From a virus: a stretch of 64,000 nucleotides of DNA. The notes under the pieces are model-generated. The model saw only the letters and a list, made by a program, of their open reading frames with translations. It was not told where the DNA came from and searched no databases. This document shows, one piece after another, positions 13,401-18,168 of the stretch (within the stretch, counting starts at the first letter, position 1; each line of letters opens with the position of its first letter). The stretch covers positions 1 through 64,000 of the IMG/VR virus record IMGVR_UViG_3300028920_000032; one strand, 5' to 3'. The position numbers and the translations under genes were made by a program.

Positions 13401-15034
13401 GAAGAACCATTAACTATTTCTTGATGATCTCCTGCTGAACTTGGATCTTGATATATAGGCCACTCACTGAATTCCCATCGAGTCTCTGCCCAAGTTGCGG
13501 CATCAACAGGAGTTTCAAAAGATGTACTAAGTGCTGTTTCTAAATAACCATTTGAAATATCAGTGTCATCAATTGCTATTTTTGAATAAGTACCACTAGA
13601 CTTTGAATATATTCTCATTTCCCAATTGCCACCATCATCAAATGTTCTAGTCCAAGCATAAACATCATTACTTGTAAATTCTGCATTTATCAAATCTCTT
13701 AGTTGATTCAATGTAGTAGTTCCAGTTACTGTAACTGTTATTATAACAGGAGTTCTATCTGGAGGATTTGTAGAATCGTTATTTAATATAATTCTAAAAT
13801 CATAATCATTTGCTGCTAAGCCTAAAGCAGCATCTGGATCTGCTACTGTTAAACCAAAGTCAATATATCCTCTAGTCTCTGGTGAATCAAATTCAATAAT
13901 TTTAAATGCTCCGCCAAATTGATCTGATTTTGCAATTTCAAATGAATAAGTTTGACTACCTAAAAAATCTCTATTGTCATATATAGGTAACAATATACTT
14001 AACGTAGTTTTGTGGTCATCAAAATATATTCTAGAAGTTTCATTATATTTTTTTAAACCGCCAATTACCCTTATAAAGTTAGTGTCGTTTTCTATTCTGT
14101 TAAAGTTAGTAGATTTTTGTTCTCTGAATACATCTGATTTTAGTTCAGCATGATATACTCCAGATTCTGCAAAAAAATCTGAAGCTAATAATTTATGACC
14201 AACTCTTCGTAAATTTTTAATTGTTTTAGTATCTTCACCAACTTCTAAAATTCCTAAATTGTTTGCTAATAATTGTACATATGAATCTGGATAGTGATTA
14301 TAACCTGGATATTCTACATCTTCACTAGTAAAATCAGTGGTTTCATCGTTTATGTCAAAAATAGAAGAAGAATATGGTACTACAAATTCATCACTTGAAT
14401 ATATTGGGAAATTATAAGAATCACTATCTGTATTAATTTGTCTGACGGTTATTATATATTCTTCATAATTAGCAGGTATTGAACTTTCGGAGACATCAGT
14501 ATAGATAGCTCTATAATATCCAGTATATGTTCCACTCGGATCATCTAATATAGGTGTAGTATCATAATTCCACGCATGTTCATCTGTCCATAAAGTAGTT
14601 CCATCATCTCTTTTAAAACCAATAATTTGTTTAAAATTACTAGTTATTGTTCCCTGTGTTTTGCTTAAAGCAATTCCTTTGCTTATTTTTAATGGTGTCA
14701 CGTCGATTACATTATAAAAATCTTCAGGATCTGTATAAGACTCTTCTGTACCTACTGTTAATTTCCAATCATCTTGAGTATTCTTTAATACAGCATTTAA
14801 ACCTTTATCAATATTTATTCCATTTATTGTATTGTTAACAACTTCATCATTAGATAAAAGGTTTATAATAGGTCTATTGTCATCCCAAGCACGTACTATA
14901 TCTTCATTTAAGTAGCCTTCAATACCGGGATCCCCATCAACATCTAATCCATAAGTATTAACATGATCAGTGCCTATATGTTCTGGGTGTGAATTCCCTA
15001 ATCGACCTGTACTCCATTTTTTCAAATCTGCCAT
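1463..15034 (-). CDS. Giant modular tail fibre/adhesin (4,523 aa) with C-terminal chaperone-like domain
   Basis: One unbroken frame starts at an ATG with AGGAG seven bases upstream. Modules seen, with rough residues: an unassigned head region (1-390); two IN-motif-like beta modules (395-720); a propeller-like region (730-1160); two more IN-like modules (1190-1510); a right-handed beta-helix (about 1825-2080) whose entry VNGSDISDGLTRSTPVKTL is typical of phage tailspikes; a LamG/concanavalin-like domain (2130-2385); a second propeller-like region (2480-2780); two more LamG-like domains (about 2855-3085 and 3215-3405); fibre motifs of the RFDESQDAW type (about 3518); five YYVWY-type modules (3760-4380); and a C-terminal domain (4385-4523). 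The last resembles the Peptidase_G2/intramolecular chaperone domains that end phage fibres and may be autocleaved. The protein probably binds cell-surface glycans. The domain calls are from pattern reading and are moderate; the tail-fibre call is strong. Confidence 0.9.
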   Translation of the reverse strand: MADLKKWSTGRLGNSHPEHIGTDHVNTYGLDVDGDPGIEGYLNEDIVRAWDDNRPIINLLSNDEVVNNTINGINIDKGLNAVLKNTQDDWKLTVGTEESYTDPEDFYNVIDVTPLKISKGIALSKTQGTITSNFKQIIGFKRDDGTTLWTDEHAWNYDTTPILDDPSGTYTGYYRAIYTDVSESSIPANYEEYIITVRQINTDSDSYNFPIYSSDEFVVPYSSSIFDINDETTDFTSEDVEYPGYNHYPDSYVQLLANNLGILEVGEDTKTIKNLRRVGHKLLASDFFAESGVYHAELKSDVFREQKSTNFNRIENDTNFIRVIGGLKKYNETSRIYFDDHKTTLSILLPIYDNRDFLGSQTYSFEIAKSDQFGGAFKIIEFDSPETRGYIDFGLTVADPDAALGLAANDYDFRIILNNDSTNPPDRTPVIITVTVTGTTTLNQLRDLINAEFTSNDVYAWTRTFDDGGNWEMRIYSKSSGTYSKIAIDDTDISNGYLETALSTSFETPVDAATWAETRWEFSEWPIYQDPSSAGDHQEIVNGSSITTSNFEAETIGRQLTEAMFNAGFRNFTVGLNNTLDDNHTCELYVMSNSSTQGYQELGITIPFTYNDSGLNQLSTYYFKLTIDGAAAEEFNFTTSTDTSYAAVVNAINSALSGKAHFEFTGTNDLKFVSDSYGPQSSIQTGDGVTGTNLFGAAYPAAGFPPVVSHSSPVAGTGNTITARARQINTFAIYTDSEKERAYYSHSDDILYITPDTETDIRDYIDTEHAYKSDTSDNRWSTHHDRVIQLDFSGHASGWTADAYITKIYSFTTNSKEHLIIGNNEGELFFTDDTNNLYNDDLDIDTVFTKLTDASLNNCEQINNFFIYEDVANTKRFLFIMSTYRIFFADVWSGLAAGTVFSEVKCESGGVVTNLTHRMFTQINDAIDWQANVSGSVSNKYLIFVGDSTTNLYTDWIYAPILYALYDDSTQTFDWYADEIYKKTQIDNIKSIVKHNGWEDPEQTYQLFITNNANGPEIWTGNSQNNDTDIGGGGDDRFARFSWVEANYENSNDHLEIDDNISTLNYIEAFDNRIFIGGTRSSSTIYGGFYSYALNKLQKYFKRDAYSAYYDSSADVLYATISNGALANSDPCILKVSEELDDGRCQLASKSGILQFNLYSDSSFRIILQGFNVGGVDYDDGDIDADSGGYNIVFDASAAATIQDVVDAINGDDINADGFKTAYREGSGIQVDLTPVIRARAITDYEKFGDTYSDNTKKIIIESKTADPGEGSGHTNTQETTQTDCAIKLLNPTQGTSILGTGVGTIEMDIGDYAEANLQLLDWNSAECYQLRRVSSSSFSFGGNTYVSINSAVSTGYQILAGSLRIKTNSTNELGFSQGRGQIISGSTATGLPNDSTTFTFKVTFDAGGTPVVDNVSFAGSAAQTMTDLLSAINTDLTGGTASLQTIGATAEYCDIVITSATTGDDSSVLIEEDSSGTYLFSRDGLDIILNTPIPGSTTLVTEGTQTFGFTWENADYFLVPYHPTSHDFRIYIPNGTTRVDTGDTIWLDFWMWKMLAKVAAKVGGADNLPLTGEWTYEIEGKRIVVKDTPNTITPEDIYFVDIKTEKVLKKVDLGTIVPTTQTELSDEFHASQPQNLSNSEISLSRPLARIGALHYGIALWSTDTTDPITTDYSFFLPRIDLVRVNKNINDLGNRIDILKGAPDPDLPYVNLPLLDQDQYNFLYTIFVNSQDYNQNNISRAPYYSSDEFEKGRIYLDGNIHYFKSENELISTRGLTPLKDIEVTKKEVVNADYELVKILDPVGVNDYRKRNQEYSNLDYSECIFLDSVNGSDISDGLTRSTPVKTLAQALTLCSAIRPNIVIIKNINLTIPTLANATISETFGIRLIAEHVAIIDQLTLGSEVYLQGIKITTHLKLANNHNLNAKYCQFKKIITDTTVALDNIIVRVDNSIIEQEGLLVSNAGTHDINGAISVAFNNVYISDDAQLLNFNPNSYDTTATNTFTFTNITNAKTSTLGSGRKVIITPYSTSLTISIVDSILPYDPTANETLFDSDAIVTITRSLLYLVNNAGTGSIVNNDSTIVLGTNDEIDIHANGASVSIARGDSADSLALKYVDRVNDAGAFIEKRFERGIENYEENSSEESILKLDDQRIEYRSDLVSDHFTYWLRFKPADSYQTSGILFDSRYSLDYDSDTSTFNLNGADFIQIVYDNKTYGTNYLSSDNYCFKLIISNSLTTTISVIGPYFNSSNNFEYAQWHELGVVLEQSKTYNPKYDYVDISDGAGDYNRIQTIIYTVWDRDIDRVYAPKNNLFEDSAGSDITTSNWHLGNILSTHFNLGGGWTSTWTQTISGYEWSTWTPSTYSMLVDKLIVSRDLIPVNIVKEFGTKTIIDIKETNYNVPRLDDKNSTLIVQCNNSHPYSDNGVEPFRDYKINARYYEGLENHAIAIEDQHTNLLTYGKFDSDTWYDRREAHQWSSVGQVVSKIWDAEPAISTADPTNELVIVLLERDGNVYVEFVNYTTYAVSDSTMIVASDTLLEGWLAVYGSYVIITYIKSSDNKAYFRTIAITGHAISSEYAIDSNTADHVYACRGHDNDYAAFAFHDSIANQGYAKVMNITTGVDVHAKTAISDGDDISYVAIAETTDQNGNETYTIFYTVDPSNNLNYTMYSSNLSTVILSHDTLISSQTPTDLQALVLPNGNFVIKWKDYNAGTDSPINFSIKTVEGKDIISNESIFTTNAPESRTDDMRLVPGSNIMFVNQDDTSKEITYSIFDGNGIKLNQSDNIRSFIEKNFLSFALGTSYITNELTLIGAVDTDSEGWLVNSENELPIGWYRDFTGTYDEFTAETYETRTLFGDALHVRFNHTAAADETGEFIGNAETNDLSQFSGNDQTDGTISATAGSAMHGDYGYEFEYDGTGPILYLEKTGISGDAYTYARFYIKINSNFVLGGSDPKRIEICQFGPGGVNNVIVELELNTADGKFKLRASHSVAGTDTTATSVINYGVEQYIDIAYLADAIHPLDGGYKIAVDGVEVIDQTGVAGMPALGTPVEISIGSQSGSHNPTSESKFYIDDVRVEAFSTEDDYIGEFTVGYGQGDIWSRATITNSSSKHYISGVQFIQIGTIELKLTGTALDDDIVVQFNEDGTYSHETENDNLTDIDIRQINFNGIKRFAIGFTVDNTGYVDVHIKSMNSDEDSRIDEFLIDNVKIEANNWPTSIDANETSLLYYPTSMKKKGNIFLRITPEFLYNDSNNHSLVAGRAVDDTGTVYVTHELFYEASSDHFKFLLRDNTGNTVSVESGAYGVADVTKKLTDLNERKTIVVNWDVDEGLLTMYIDETVYEASFSPASLVDFKPSIMTFIGGRPDGTAKAESLYSLIRIGDEPITSKEVEIFRGKMNPFLRSNNNNVGDVIVNKITFSGVDASDEGTIYTEVDDIGNTSLIVEIADDFDDKFIIRHQGSDLAIFGSGCLEINGIIKASVMEIDSTTTLTTFDDHITVRYGFSGTPPEFNDGYFEVERGTETNAEIRFDESQDAWIIKDGTNNNISIDGTHIGTWQSDQDFNLVANGTGIITFSTGSSTDGGSGDGTQNRTDGTERLRLTPTIAIFNEDGLDYDFRIESENEEYMLFVNAADDRILIGRGTTELTAGNLVVNHAITVQQGDDASYGYVEFRNDSGDRAGYIGNGNGSDTWEIVSELTNFIIQGDDIKISALDVVELVCTTLEVDTTVEMKTGNYIAWEDDLTNAKIEYTDDALNYANESQNGVAQIAEISCPSDTARSLSGKYWNLSSVNEEYYVWYYIDDGQYEITEVTCPGSTAGALSETYWYLNSPNDEFYVWYHVDEVAEVTQVDCKDATNSFGKYWTISAPEGYYYVWYDDSILTYTDPQLPNRVGIRIEITAGWTASQVATQTATILNATPQFSVPAPGADVITVTNITEGAVTNASIGDGAVDSVTVTTNGLNESVDPDVAGRTSIKVDLAYTDSATNVANKTATAITALADFTASFLSAVVTITNNYKGHIDDATNQTTGVSVNVTQQGITPSYDPGDPSTAGQVEMTTISCTADSSKSHSGKYWTLNSKTGTYYVWYNILGNVEIFNARPDDNAAGQQFSKYFVFYANNANGQEIKYYVWYDDSSYTYTDPQISDAYGIRVEVVDAETAVNMAAKTATAIDNYSTDFASGNVSDVFTVTMIYNGNVTNPDSGDVTWVAVPNVTTPGVDDSTDPKVANKSGIEVVIIENETADNVAEKTKDVLDAMYEFNATRVGAALYTETAAPADVTDATGGSLAWTINVTQQGINPSTGGTAVGTGIQVTIIENETNINLAEKTKDEIDALSDFGATRNSNIITITNAHKGEILEPSDRDAGVSVNVTTPGTSGNSKIHGVGVAGAFAAHRIYNAVWNDLAEGFDISPTSSDHKPGYVYVMTDQGIELSSKRADKAVVGVYSDTYGFCLGSGGIGIKDSRIPIGLSGKVKVWIAEPLEIGDMLVSYYDGFATKATEEERKDRGIIIGKVLESSYDNKPKRIWILI
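1880..3790 (-). repeat. Tandem YYVWY-type beta modules inside the giant fibre gene
   Basis: Five copies of a short unit ending in (E/Y)(Y/F)YVWY, usually preceded by GKYWxLxS. They alternate with about five copies of a roughly 75-residue unit of the form GIxVxIxxxxTAxNVAxKTxxAIxxxxxF, then ITNxxKG, then VSVNVTxxGxxP. The two unit types together fill about 600 residues before the C-terminal domain. One further copy of the pair occurs in the gpI-type gene at about 28,600-29,030. Confidence 0.8.
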
Positions 15035-15063
15035 TTTTATGCTCCTATATTATTGTCATATAT

Positions 15064-15120
15064 TTTATCTTGATTGTGGAAAATAAAACTTTAACTTTTC
15101 AAAAGAGAAAACAAGATAAA
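15064..15120. promoter_or_regulatory. Inverted repeat TTTATCTTG / CAAGATAAA between divergent genes
   Basis: The 124-bp gap between the giant fibre gene (minus) and the GIY-YIG gene (plus) holds TTTATCTTG at 15064-15072 and its exact complement CAAGATAAA at 15112-15120. A near copy, AAAGATAAA, follows at about 15139. The same pair brackets the divergent junction at about 17.16 kb. This could be a bidirectional promoter element or a binding site. The role is inference, and chance in AT-rich DNA is not excluded. Confidence 0.35.
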
Positions 15121-15158
15121 TCTATAAAATTTGACTAAAAAAGATAAAAGGATAAGTT

Positions 15159-15668
15159 ATGAATGGCGTATATGTTATTAAAAATATTAAAGAAAACAAA
15201 TTGTATGTTGGATCTTCAATGTATCCAGATTATAGAATACATACTCACTTTAAACAATTGAATGAAAAAACACACGTTAATAAAGAACTTCAAAACGATT
15301 ATAATAGACTTGGAAAAACTAACTTTTCATTTGAAATAATTATTGATGATTTAGAATATTCTGAATTAAAATCTAAAGAACAAGAATATATTGATTCTCT
15401 TAATTCTATAAATGAAGGCTATAATCAAAATAAAGCTAAAGGTTGCAGATTATATAAAAAGAAAAATAGTGAAAATTTTAAAAATGTAAAAATTGATTTT
15501 GATTTACATCATAAAATTAAAGAGATATCATTGAAAACTGGAATTAGCGTTGGGAAACTCATCAGTATGGGTGCTATTAAAATAATTGAAGAATTTCGAA
15601 ATGGAGAATTTGATAAACTAATAACAGTACAAAAAAAGATACGTCGAGATGGTACTATTATTCGCTAG
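15159..15668 (+). CDS. GIY-YIG endonuclease with ribbon-helix-helix-like C-terminus
   Basis: Plus-strand gene in a minus-strand landscape. The ATG has AAGGA six bases upstream. The N-terminus carries the GIY-YIG core (GVYVIKN, then KLYVGSS), the following Arg in a YRIHTHF helix, and a Glu in EQEYIDSLN, so the nuclease fold looks complete. Residues about 108-145 (VKIDFDLHHKIKEISLKTG and ISVGKLISMGAI) look like a ribbon-helix-helix DNA-binding segment, an unusual partner for a GIY-YIG nuclease. At 169 residues it is in the range of small Seg-type homing endonucleases. Its stop overlaps the end of the convergent downstream gene by 4 bp, which fits an inserted selfish gene. Confidence 0.85.
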   Translation: MNGVYVIKNIKENKLYVGSSMYPDYRIHTHFKQLNEKTHVNKELQNDYNRLGKTNFSFEIIIDDLEYSELKSKEQEYIDSLNSINEGYNQNKAKGCRLYKKKNSENFKNVKIDFDLHHKIKEISLKTGISVGKLISMGAIKIIEEFRNGEFDKLITVQKKIRRDGTIIR

Positions 15669-16684
15669 TTTTCTTTTTTCTCAAATATTTTCTCTATAAC
15701 AATATGATATGCGTCACTGCGACTTAATTCTTCATCTGGTTCAATTTTAAACTTATTGAACTTTTCCATAAAATTTTTCAATCTCTTATCATGCATTTCT
15801 TTTAATGGTATTAAAGATTTTTTTGAATAATCTTTTGAGTTACCAGATTCAATATCAATAAAAAAACCATCGTCATTACCCATTATGCCCATTCTAATAA
15901 TAAAATAATTATTTGCCACTAGTCTTGTGTCTAACAATTTTAAGAATTTTTTTGCTTCTTCAACTTGATATCTATATCTTATTTTTTTTTGGAAATCTTC
16001 TAACTCACTCAATATCAATAACATTGATCTAGTTTGCTGGAATGGCTTAATTAAATAATTTGTAAAATGTAAAGTCAAATAATATCTATCTTCATTACTA
16101 TATGAGCCATCAATTTTAAAATGATATTTTTCTGCTATTCTTTTTAATTTATTAAATATTTTTGGCTCTTCTTTGTGCAGTTTTTTTGAAAATTCTCTTC
16201 CTTTTTCATATTCTTCTCTATTTCTACCATATCTTTTACCAAGTTTTTTTGCTTCTGCAAGTTCTTCTATTATATTATCAAAAACAGTATTCAATGAAAT
16301 ATTAGTTAGTTTAATTGGTTTTGTTTCAGTAGTACCAACTCTAACTGGTCCAGCCATAAATCCCCAATATAATTTATTCTTTTTAACTTGAAATTCTATT
16401 TCTACTGGTTCTTTATTTTTTGCTAAATCAAATTCAATTTCAAATATGTTTGTAGAAAACATAGGATTATGTGGTCCTAATGAATCAGTCACTGATCTTC
16501 TTAAGCGATCTATTATTTTTTCTATATTGTTCTTGTTAACTTCTAATCCTACCTGTTTTAATTTACGAAAGAGTAATTTTATTGATTCTATTGGAAATTC
16601 TGCTAGTACATCAAGTGCATTTTCATTACCTAATTTTTCGAGTGATTTACTTCTAGCTTCTAACAATTGTTTTAGTTTAAACAT
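15665..16684 (-). CDS. Unknown 339-aa protein with leader MFKLKQLLE
   Basis: The ATG at 16684 follows AAAGGA. The product is Lys/Glu-rich and mixed alpha/beta, with no recognised domain. The first residues MFKLKQLLEARSKSLEKL form an amphipathic helix and contain L-L-E followed by Ala. This resembles the L/I-x-E sites at which the T4 prohead protease removes capsid-targeting leaders. Similar leaders occur at 17187, 17423, 55151 and 55302. If the analogy holds, this is an internal head protein; that is inference. The gene ends convergently with the GIY-YIG gene. Confidence 0.8.
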   Translation of the reverse strand: MFKLKQLLEARSKSLEKLGNENALDVLAEFPIESIKLLFRKLKQVGLEVNKNNIEKIIDRLRRSVTDSLGPHNPMFSTNIFEIEFDLAKNKEPVEIEFQVKKNKLYWGFMAGPVRVGTTETKPIKLTNISLNTVFDNIIEELAEAKKLGKRYGRNREEYEKGREFSKKLHKEEPKIFNKLKRIAEKYHFKIDGSYSNEDRYYLTLHFTNYLIKPFQQTRSMLLILSELEDFQKKIRYRYQVEEAKKFLKLLDTRLVANNYFIIRMGIMGNDDGFFIDIESGNSKDYSKKSLIPLKEMHDKRLKNFMEKFNKFKIEPDEELSRSDAYHIVIEKIFEKKEN

Positions 16685-16692
16685 TAAATCCT

Positions 16693-17151
16693 TTATAATT
16701 TCCCCATTATTATATTAACATTATCACATACTTTTTTCTTTATTGATTCATCTAAAAGATCTATGTGTCTCATTGCAAACTCGTTTAATATACCCCATTT
16801 GTATGACTGGTATACATTGCCAATTGGCCAAACTCCCAATAGATATTCATAAGCATTTTCATTCTCTTCCCAGTCTGTCAATACTTTTCCATAAGCGTCT
16901 ACGTCTGTAAAATAATATGGGCTGGAATAATCTACCCAATCACCCCAATGTCCAGGTCCTATGTCACTAATATTATCTTCTAAAATTTTTCTACTCCATT
17001 TTTTAACAACTGCTAACTTTGCAAGGCTAAATATTTCATCCATATATTCTGGGCCTTCATCATTTGTAATTCTAAATTTCTTATTTCTAGTTGAGACATC
17101 ATTTTTTGTAATTGCTTTAAAAATGATTTTGATTAGTATGTGACTATCCAT
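16693..17151 (-). CDS. Unknown 152-aa protein
   Basis: Starts at an ATG divergent from the plus-strand gene at 17187 and separated from it by only 35 bp. The ribosome site is weak (AAGATAAATCTAAG). The product begins with a basic/hydrophobic stretch and then has an aromatic, acidic middle rich in Trp, Tyr and Asp (GPGHWGDWVDYSSPYYF). There is no recognised family and no membrane segment. It is followed within 10 bp by the MFKLKQLLE gene, so the two are probably co-transcribed. Confidence 0.7.
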   Translation of the reverse strand: MDSHILIKIIFKAITKNDVSTRNKKFRITNDEGPEYMDEIFSLAKLAVVKKWSRKILEDNISDIGPGHWGDWVDYSSPYYFTDVDAYGKVLTDWEENENAYEYLLGVWPIGNVYQSYKWGILNEFAMRHIDLLDESIKKKVCDNVNIIMGKL

Positions 17152-17156
17152 CTTAG

Positions 17157-17184
17157 ATTTATCTTGCCTTAGAGAAAGATAAAT
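17157..17184. promoter_or_regulatory. Inverted repeat ATTTATCTT / AAGATAAAT at a divergent start region
   Basis: Nine-base perfect arms, ATTTATCTT (17157-17165) and AAGATAAAT (17176-17184), lie between the divergent starts at 17151 and 17187. The right arm also sits where a ribosome-binding site would be. The element matches the arms found at 15064-15120. It is a candidate shared regulatory site; function is not shown. Confidence 0.35.
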
Positions 17185-17186
17185 GT

Positions 17187-17426
17187 ATGAAGCTAGATAA
17201 AGTATTAGACTTGATAAAAGAAAAGAAATCCTCAGACAGTGGGTACAAAGCCATGGCGACTAGTGCAGGTGTAAAAGAATGGCCAAAAGTTAAAAAATAT
17301 CTTAAAAGCAAAAAAACTAAAGAGACTATGAAAGATGTCAAAAAAAGGGCTAAGAAAGCTAAAGATCCAGAAGCTTATGCTGCAGCTGTCGAAAGGAAAA
17401 TGGTATCAGGACATTTTAAAAAATGA
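17187..17426 (+). CDS. Small Lys-rich protein with leader MKLDKVLDLIKE
   Basis: 79 residues, very basic, on the plus strand. The start is an ATG preceded by GAAAGAT. It opens with MKLDKVLDLIKE, an amphipathic leader with I-K-E at residues 10-12, and continues with Lys-rich helices. The C-terminus, KDPEAYAAAVERKM, resembles a short conserved motif of small phage and plasmid hypothetical proteins (pattern KxPxAxAAxxxRK). The next gene starts in its stop (ATGA). A DNA-associated or internal virion protein would fit the charge and the leader; this is inference. Confidence 0.75.
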   Translation: MKLDKVLDLIKEKKSSDSGYKAMATSAGVKEWPKVKKYLKSKKTKETMKDVKKRAKKAKDPEAYAAAVERKMVSGHFKK

Positions 17427-17770
17427 AATTACATGAAGTTTTAGAAATGGGTGGATGGCGAAACATGGTTCATCCTTCAACATTTATAAAAACGCAAGTT
17501 GTTCAACCAATTACTCACCAAACTAATGAACCAGAGCAGACTGACTTTAACAAAGCAGCTAGAAAAAAGAAAGAGCAAGAACGAATAGATTGGACTGAAT
17601 ATAATAAAAAAAGTGAAGAACAATTAAAAAATTATTTTGACAATATACAAGATGCTGATTATGCTGATGAAAAGTTAGCCGCCATGGTTAAGAAATTAGA
17701 GAAGAATCAAGAACTCAACAAAAAGAGTGACTATCAAAAGTATACTAAAAAAATAAATAGAAAAATATAA
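17423..17770 (+). CDS. Small charged protein with leader MKLHEVLE
   Basis: Translationally coupled (4-bp ATGA overlap) to the Lys-rich gene before it. The product is 115 residues, mostly charged helix with coiled-coil character after residue 40, and no recognised domain. Its N-terminus MKLHEVLEMGGW resembles the leaders of neighbouring basic proteins. The pair forms a two-gene plus-strand unit that ends at a hairpin at 17795-17817. Confidence 0.75.
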   Translation: MKLHEVLEMGGWRNMVHPSTFIKTQVVQPITHQTNEPEQTDFNKAARKKKEQERIDWTEYNKKSEEQLKNYFDNIQDADYADEKLAAMVKKLEKNQELNKKSDYQKYTKKINRKI

Positions 17771-17794
17771 TAAAGCCAAATAAATTATATTTAT

Positions 17795-17817
17795 GCCATC
17801 TTACAACTATAGATGGC
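17795..17817. terminator. Hairpin between convergent genes
   Basis: GCCATCT (17795-17801) pairs with AGATGGC (17811-17817) around a 9-base loop. It is placed just after the plus-strand pair and overlaps the stop of the convergent minus-strand gene. On the plus strand it is followed by GATTTTGATG, a short T-run. It is probably a weak terminator that could serve both directions. Confidence 0.5.
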
Positions 17818-18022
17818 GATTTTGATGCAATAGTTTATATTCTTCAATTTGATGGAGATTATAATACTTGGGAAATAATATTTTACCATCTTTAGTACAA
17901 TCACCTCTTTTTTCGAACGATTCTTTATGCCATGATCTAACTGGTCTTGGTAAAATGCCTCTTTTTAATATAGAATTTCTATTATAAATAGGACTAATAT
18001 GATATACATTCATCATTTCCAT
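17807..18022 (-). CDS. Short protein resembling the N-terminus of ADP-ribosyltransferase-type folds
   Basis: About 71 residues. The start is uncertain: in-frame ATGs lie at 18022, 18016 and 18013, and a TTG at 18028. The segment VYHISPIYNRNSILKRGILP has the pattern 'YH-x-(S/T)-n-x-x-x-I-L-x-x-G-(I/L)' seen at the N-terminus of RNA 2'-phosphotransferase and ADP-ribosyltransferase families. The protein is much too short to hold the whole fold, so it is either a fragment or a small protein of another kind. It sits between the hairpin at 17.8 kb and the GC-rich island. The family link is weak. Confidence 0.45.
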   Translation of the reverse strand: MEMMNVYHISPIYNRNSILKRGILPRPVRSWHKESFEKRGDCTKDGKILFPKYYNLHQIEEYKLLHQNRHL

Positions 18023-18052
18023 ATACAAATATATGCACTAAGAAATCCCTGA

Positions 18053-18114
18053 GCCCGCAAAATTCCCGTCCGCGTACCCGCAAAATTCGGGTAGGGTACC
18101 CGAAAATTTACCGC
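18053..18114. repeat. GC-rich non-coding island with direct repeats and competing hairpins
   Basis: An unusually G+C-rich block in very AT-rich DNA. It holds two exact copies of CCCGCAAAATTC (18054-18065 and 18077-18088). It also holds the triplet TACCCG (18075-18080), CGGGTA (18088-18093) and TACCCG (18097-18102), in which the central element can pair with either flank. No gene overlaps it. Confidence 0.7.
18086..18104 (-). terminator. Probable terminator after the AAA+ gene
   Basis: On the minus strand TTCGGGTA-CCC-TACCCGAA forms an 8-bp stem with a 3-base loop, followed at once by TTTTG. It lies about 65 bases beyond the stop of the AAA+ gene, in the right direction for an intrinsic terminator. 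An alternative 6-bp pairing of CGGGTA with the neighbouring TACCCG would disrupt it. Confidence 0.55.
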
Positions 18115-18168
18115 CTATAAATAACATATATAAATAACACTATATAAGATTATTAATGCTTTTGTGGT

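Noticed and set aside
18116-18136. Two TATAAATA boxes on the plus strand resembling T4 late promoters
   Set aside because: Downstream on that strand there is only the antisense of the AAA+ gene, and the octamer is expected by chance many times in DNA this AT-rich.
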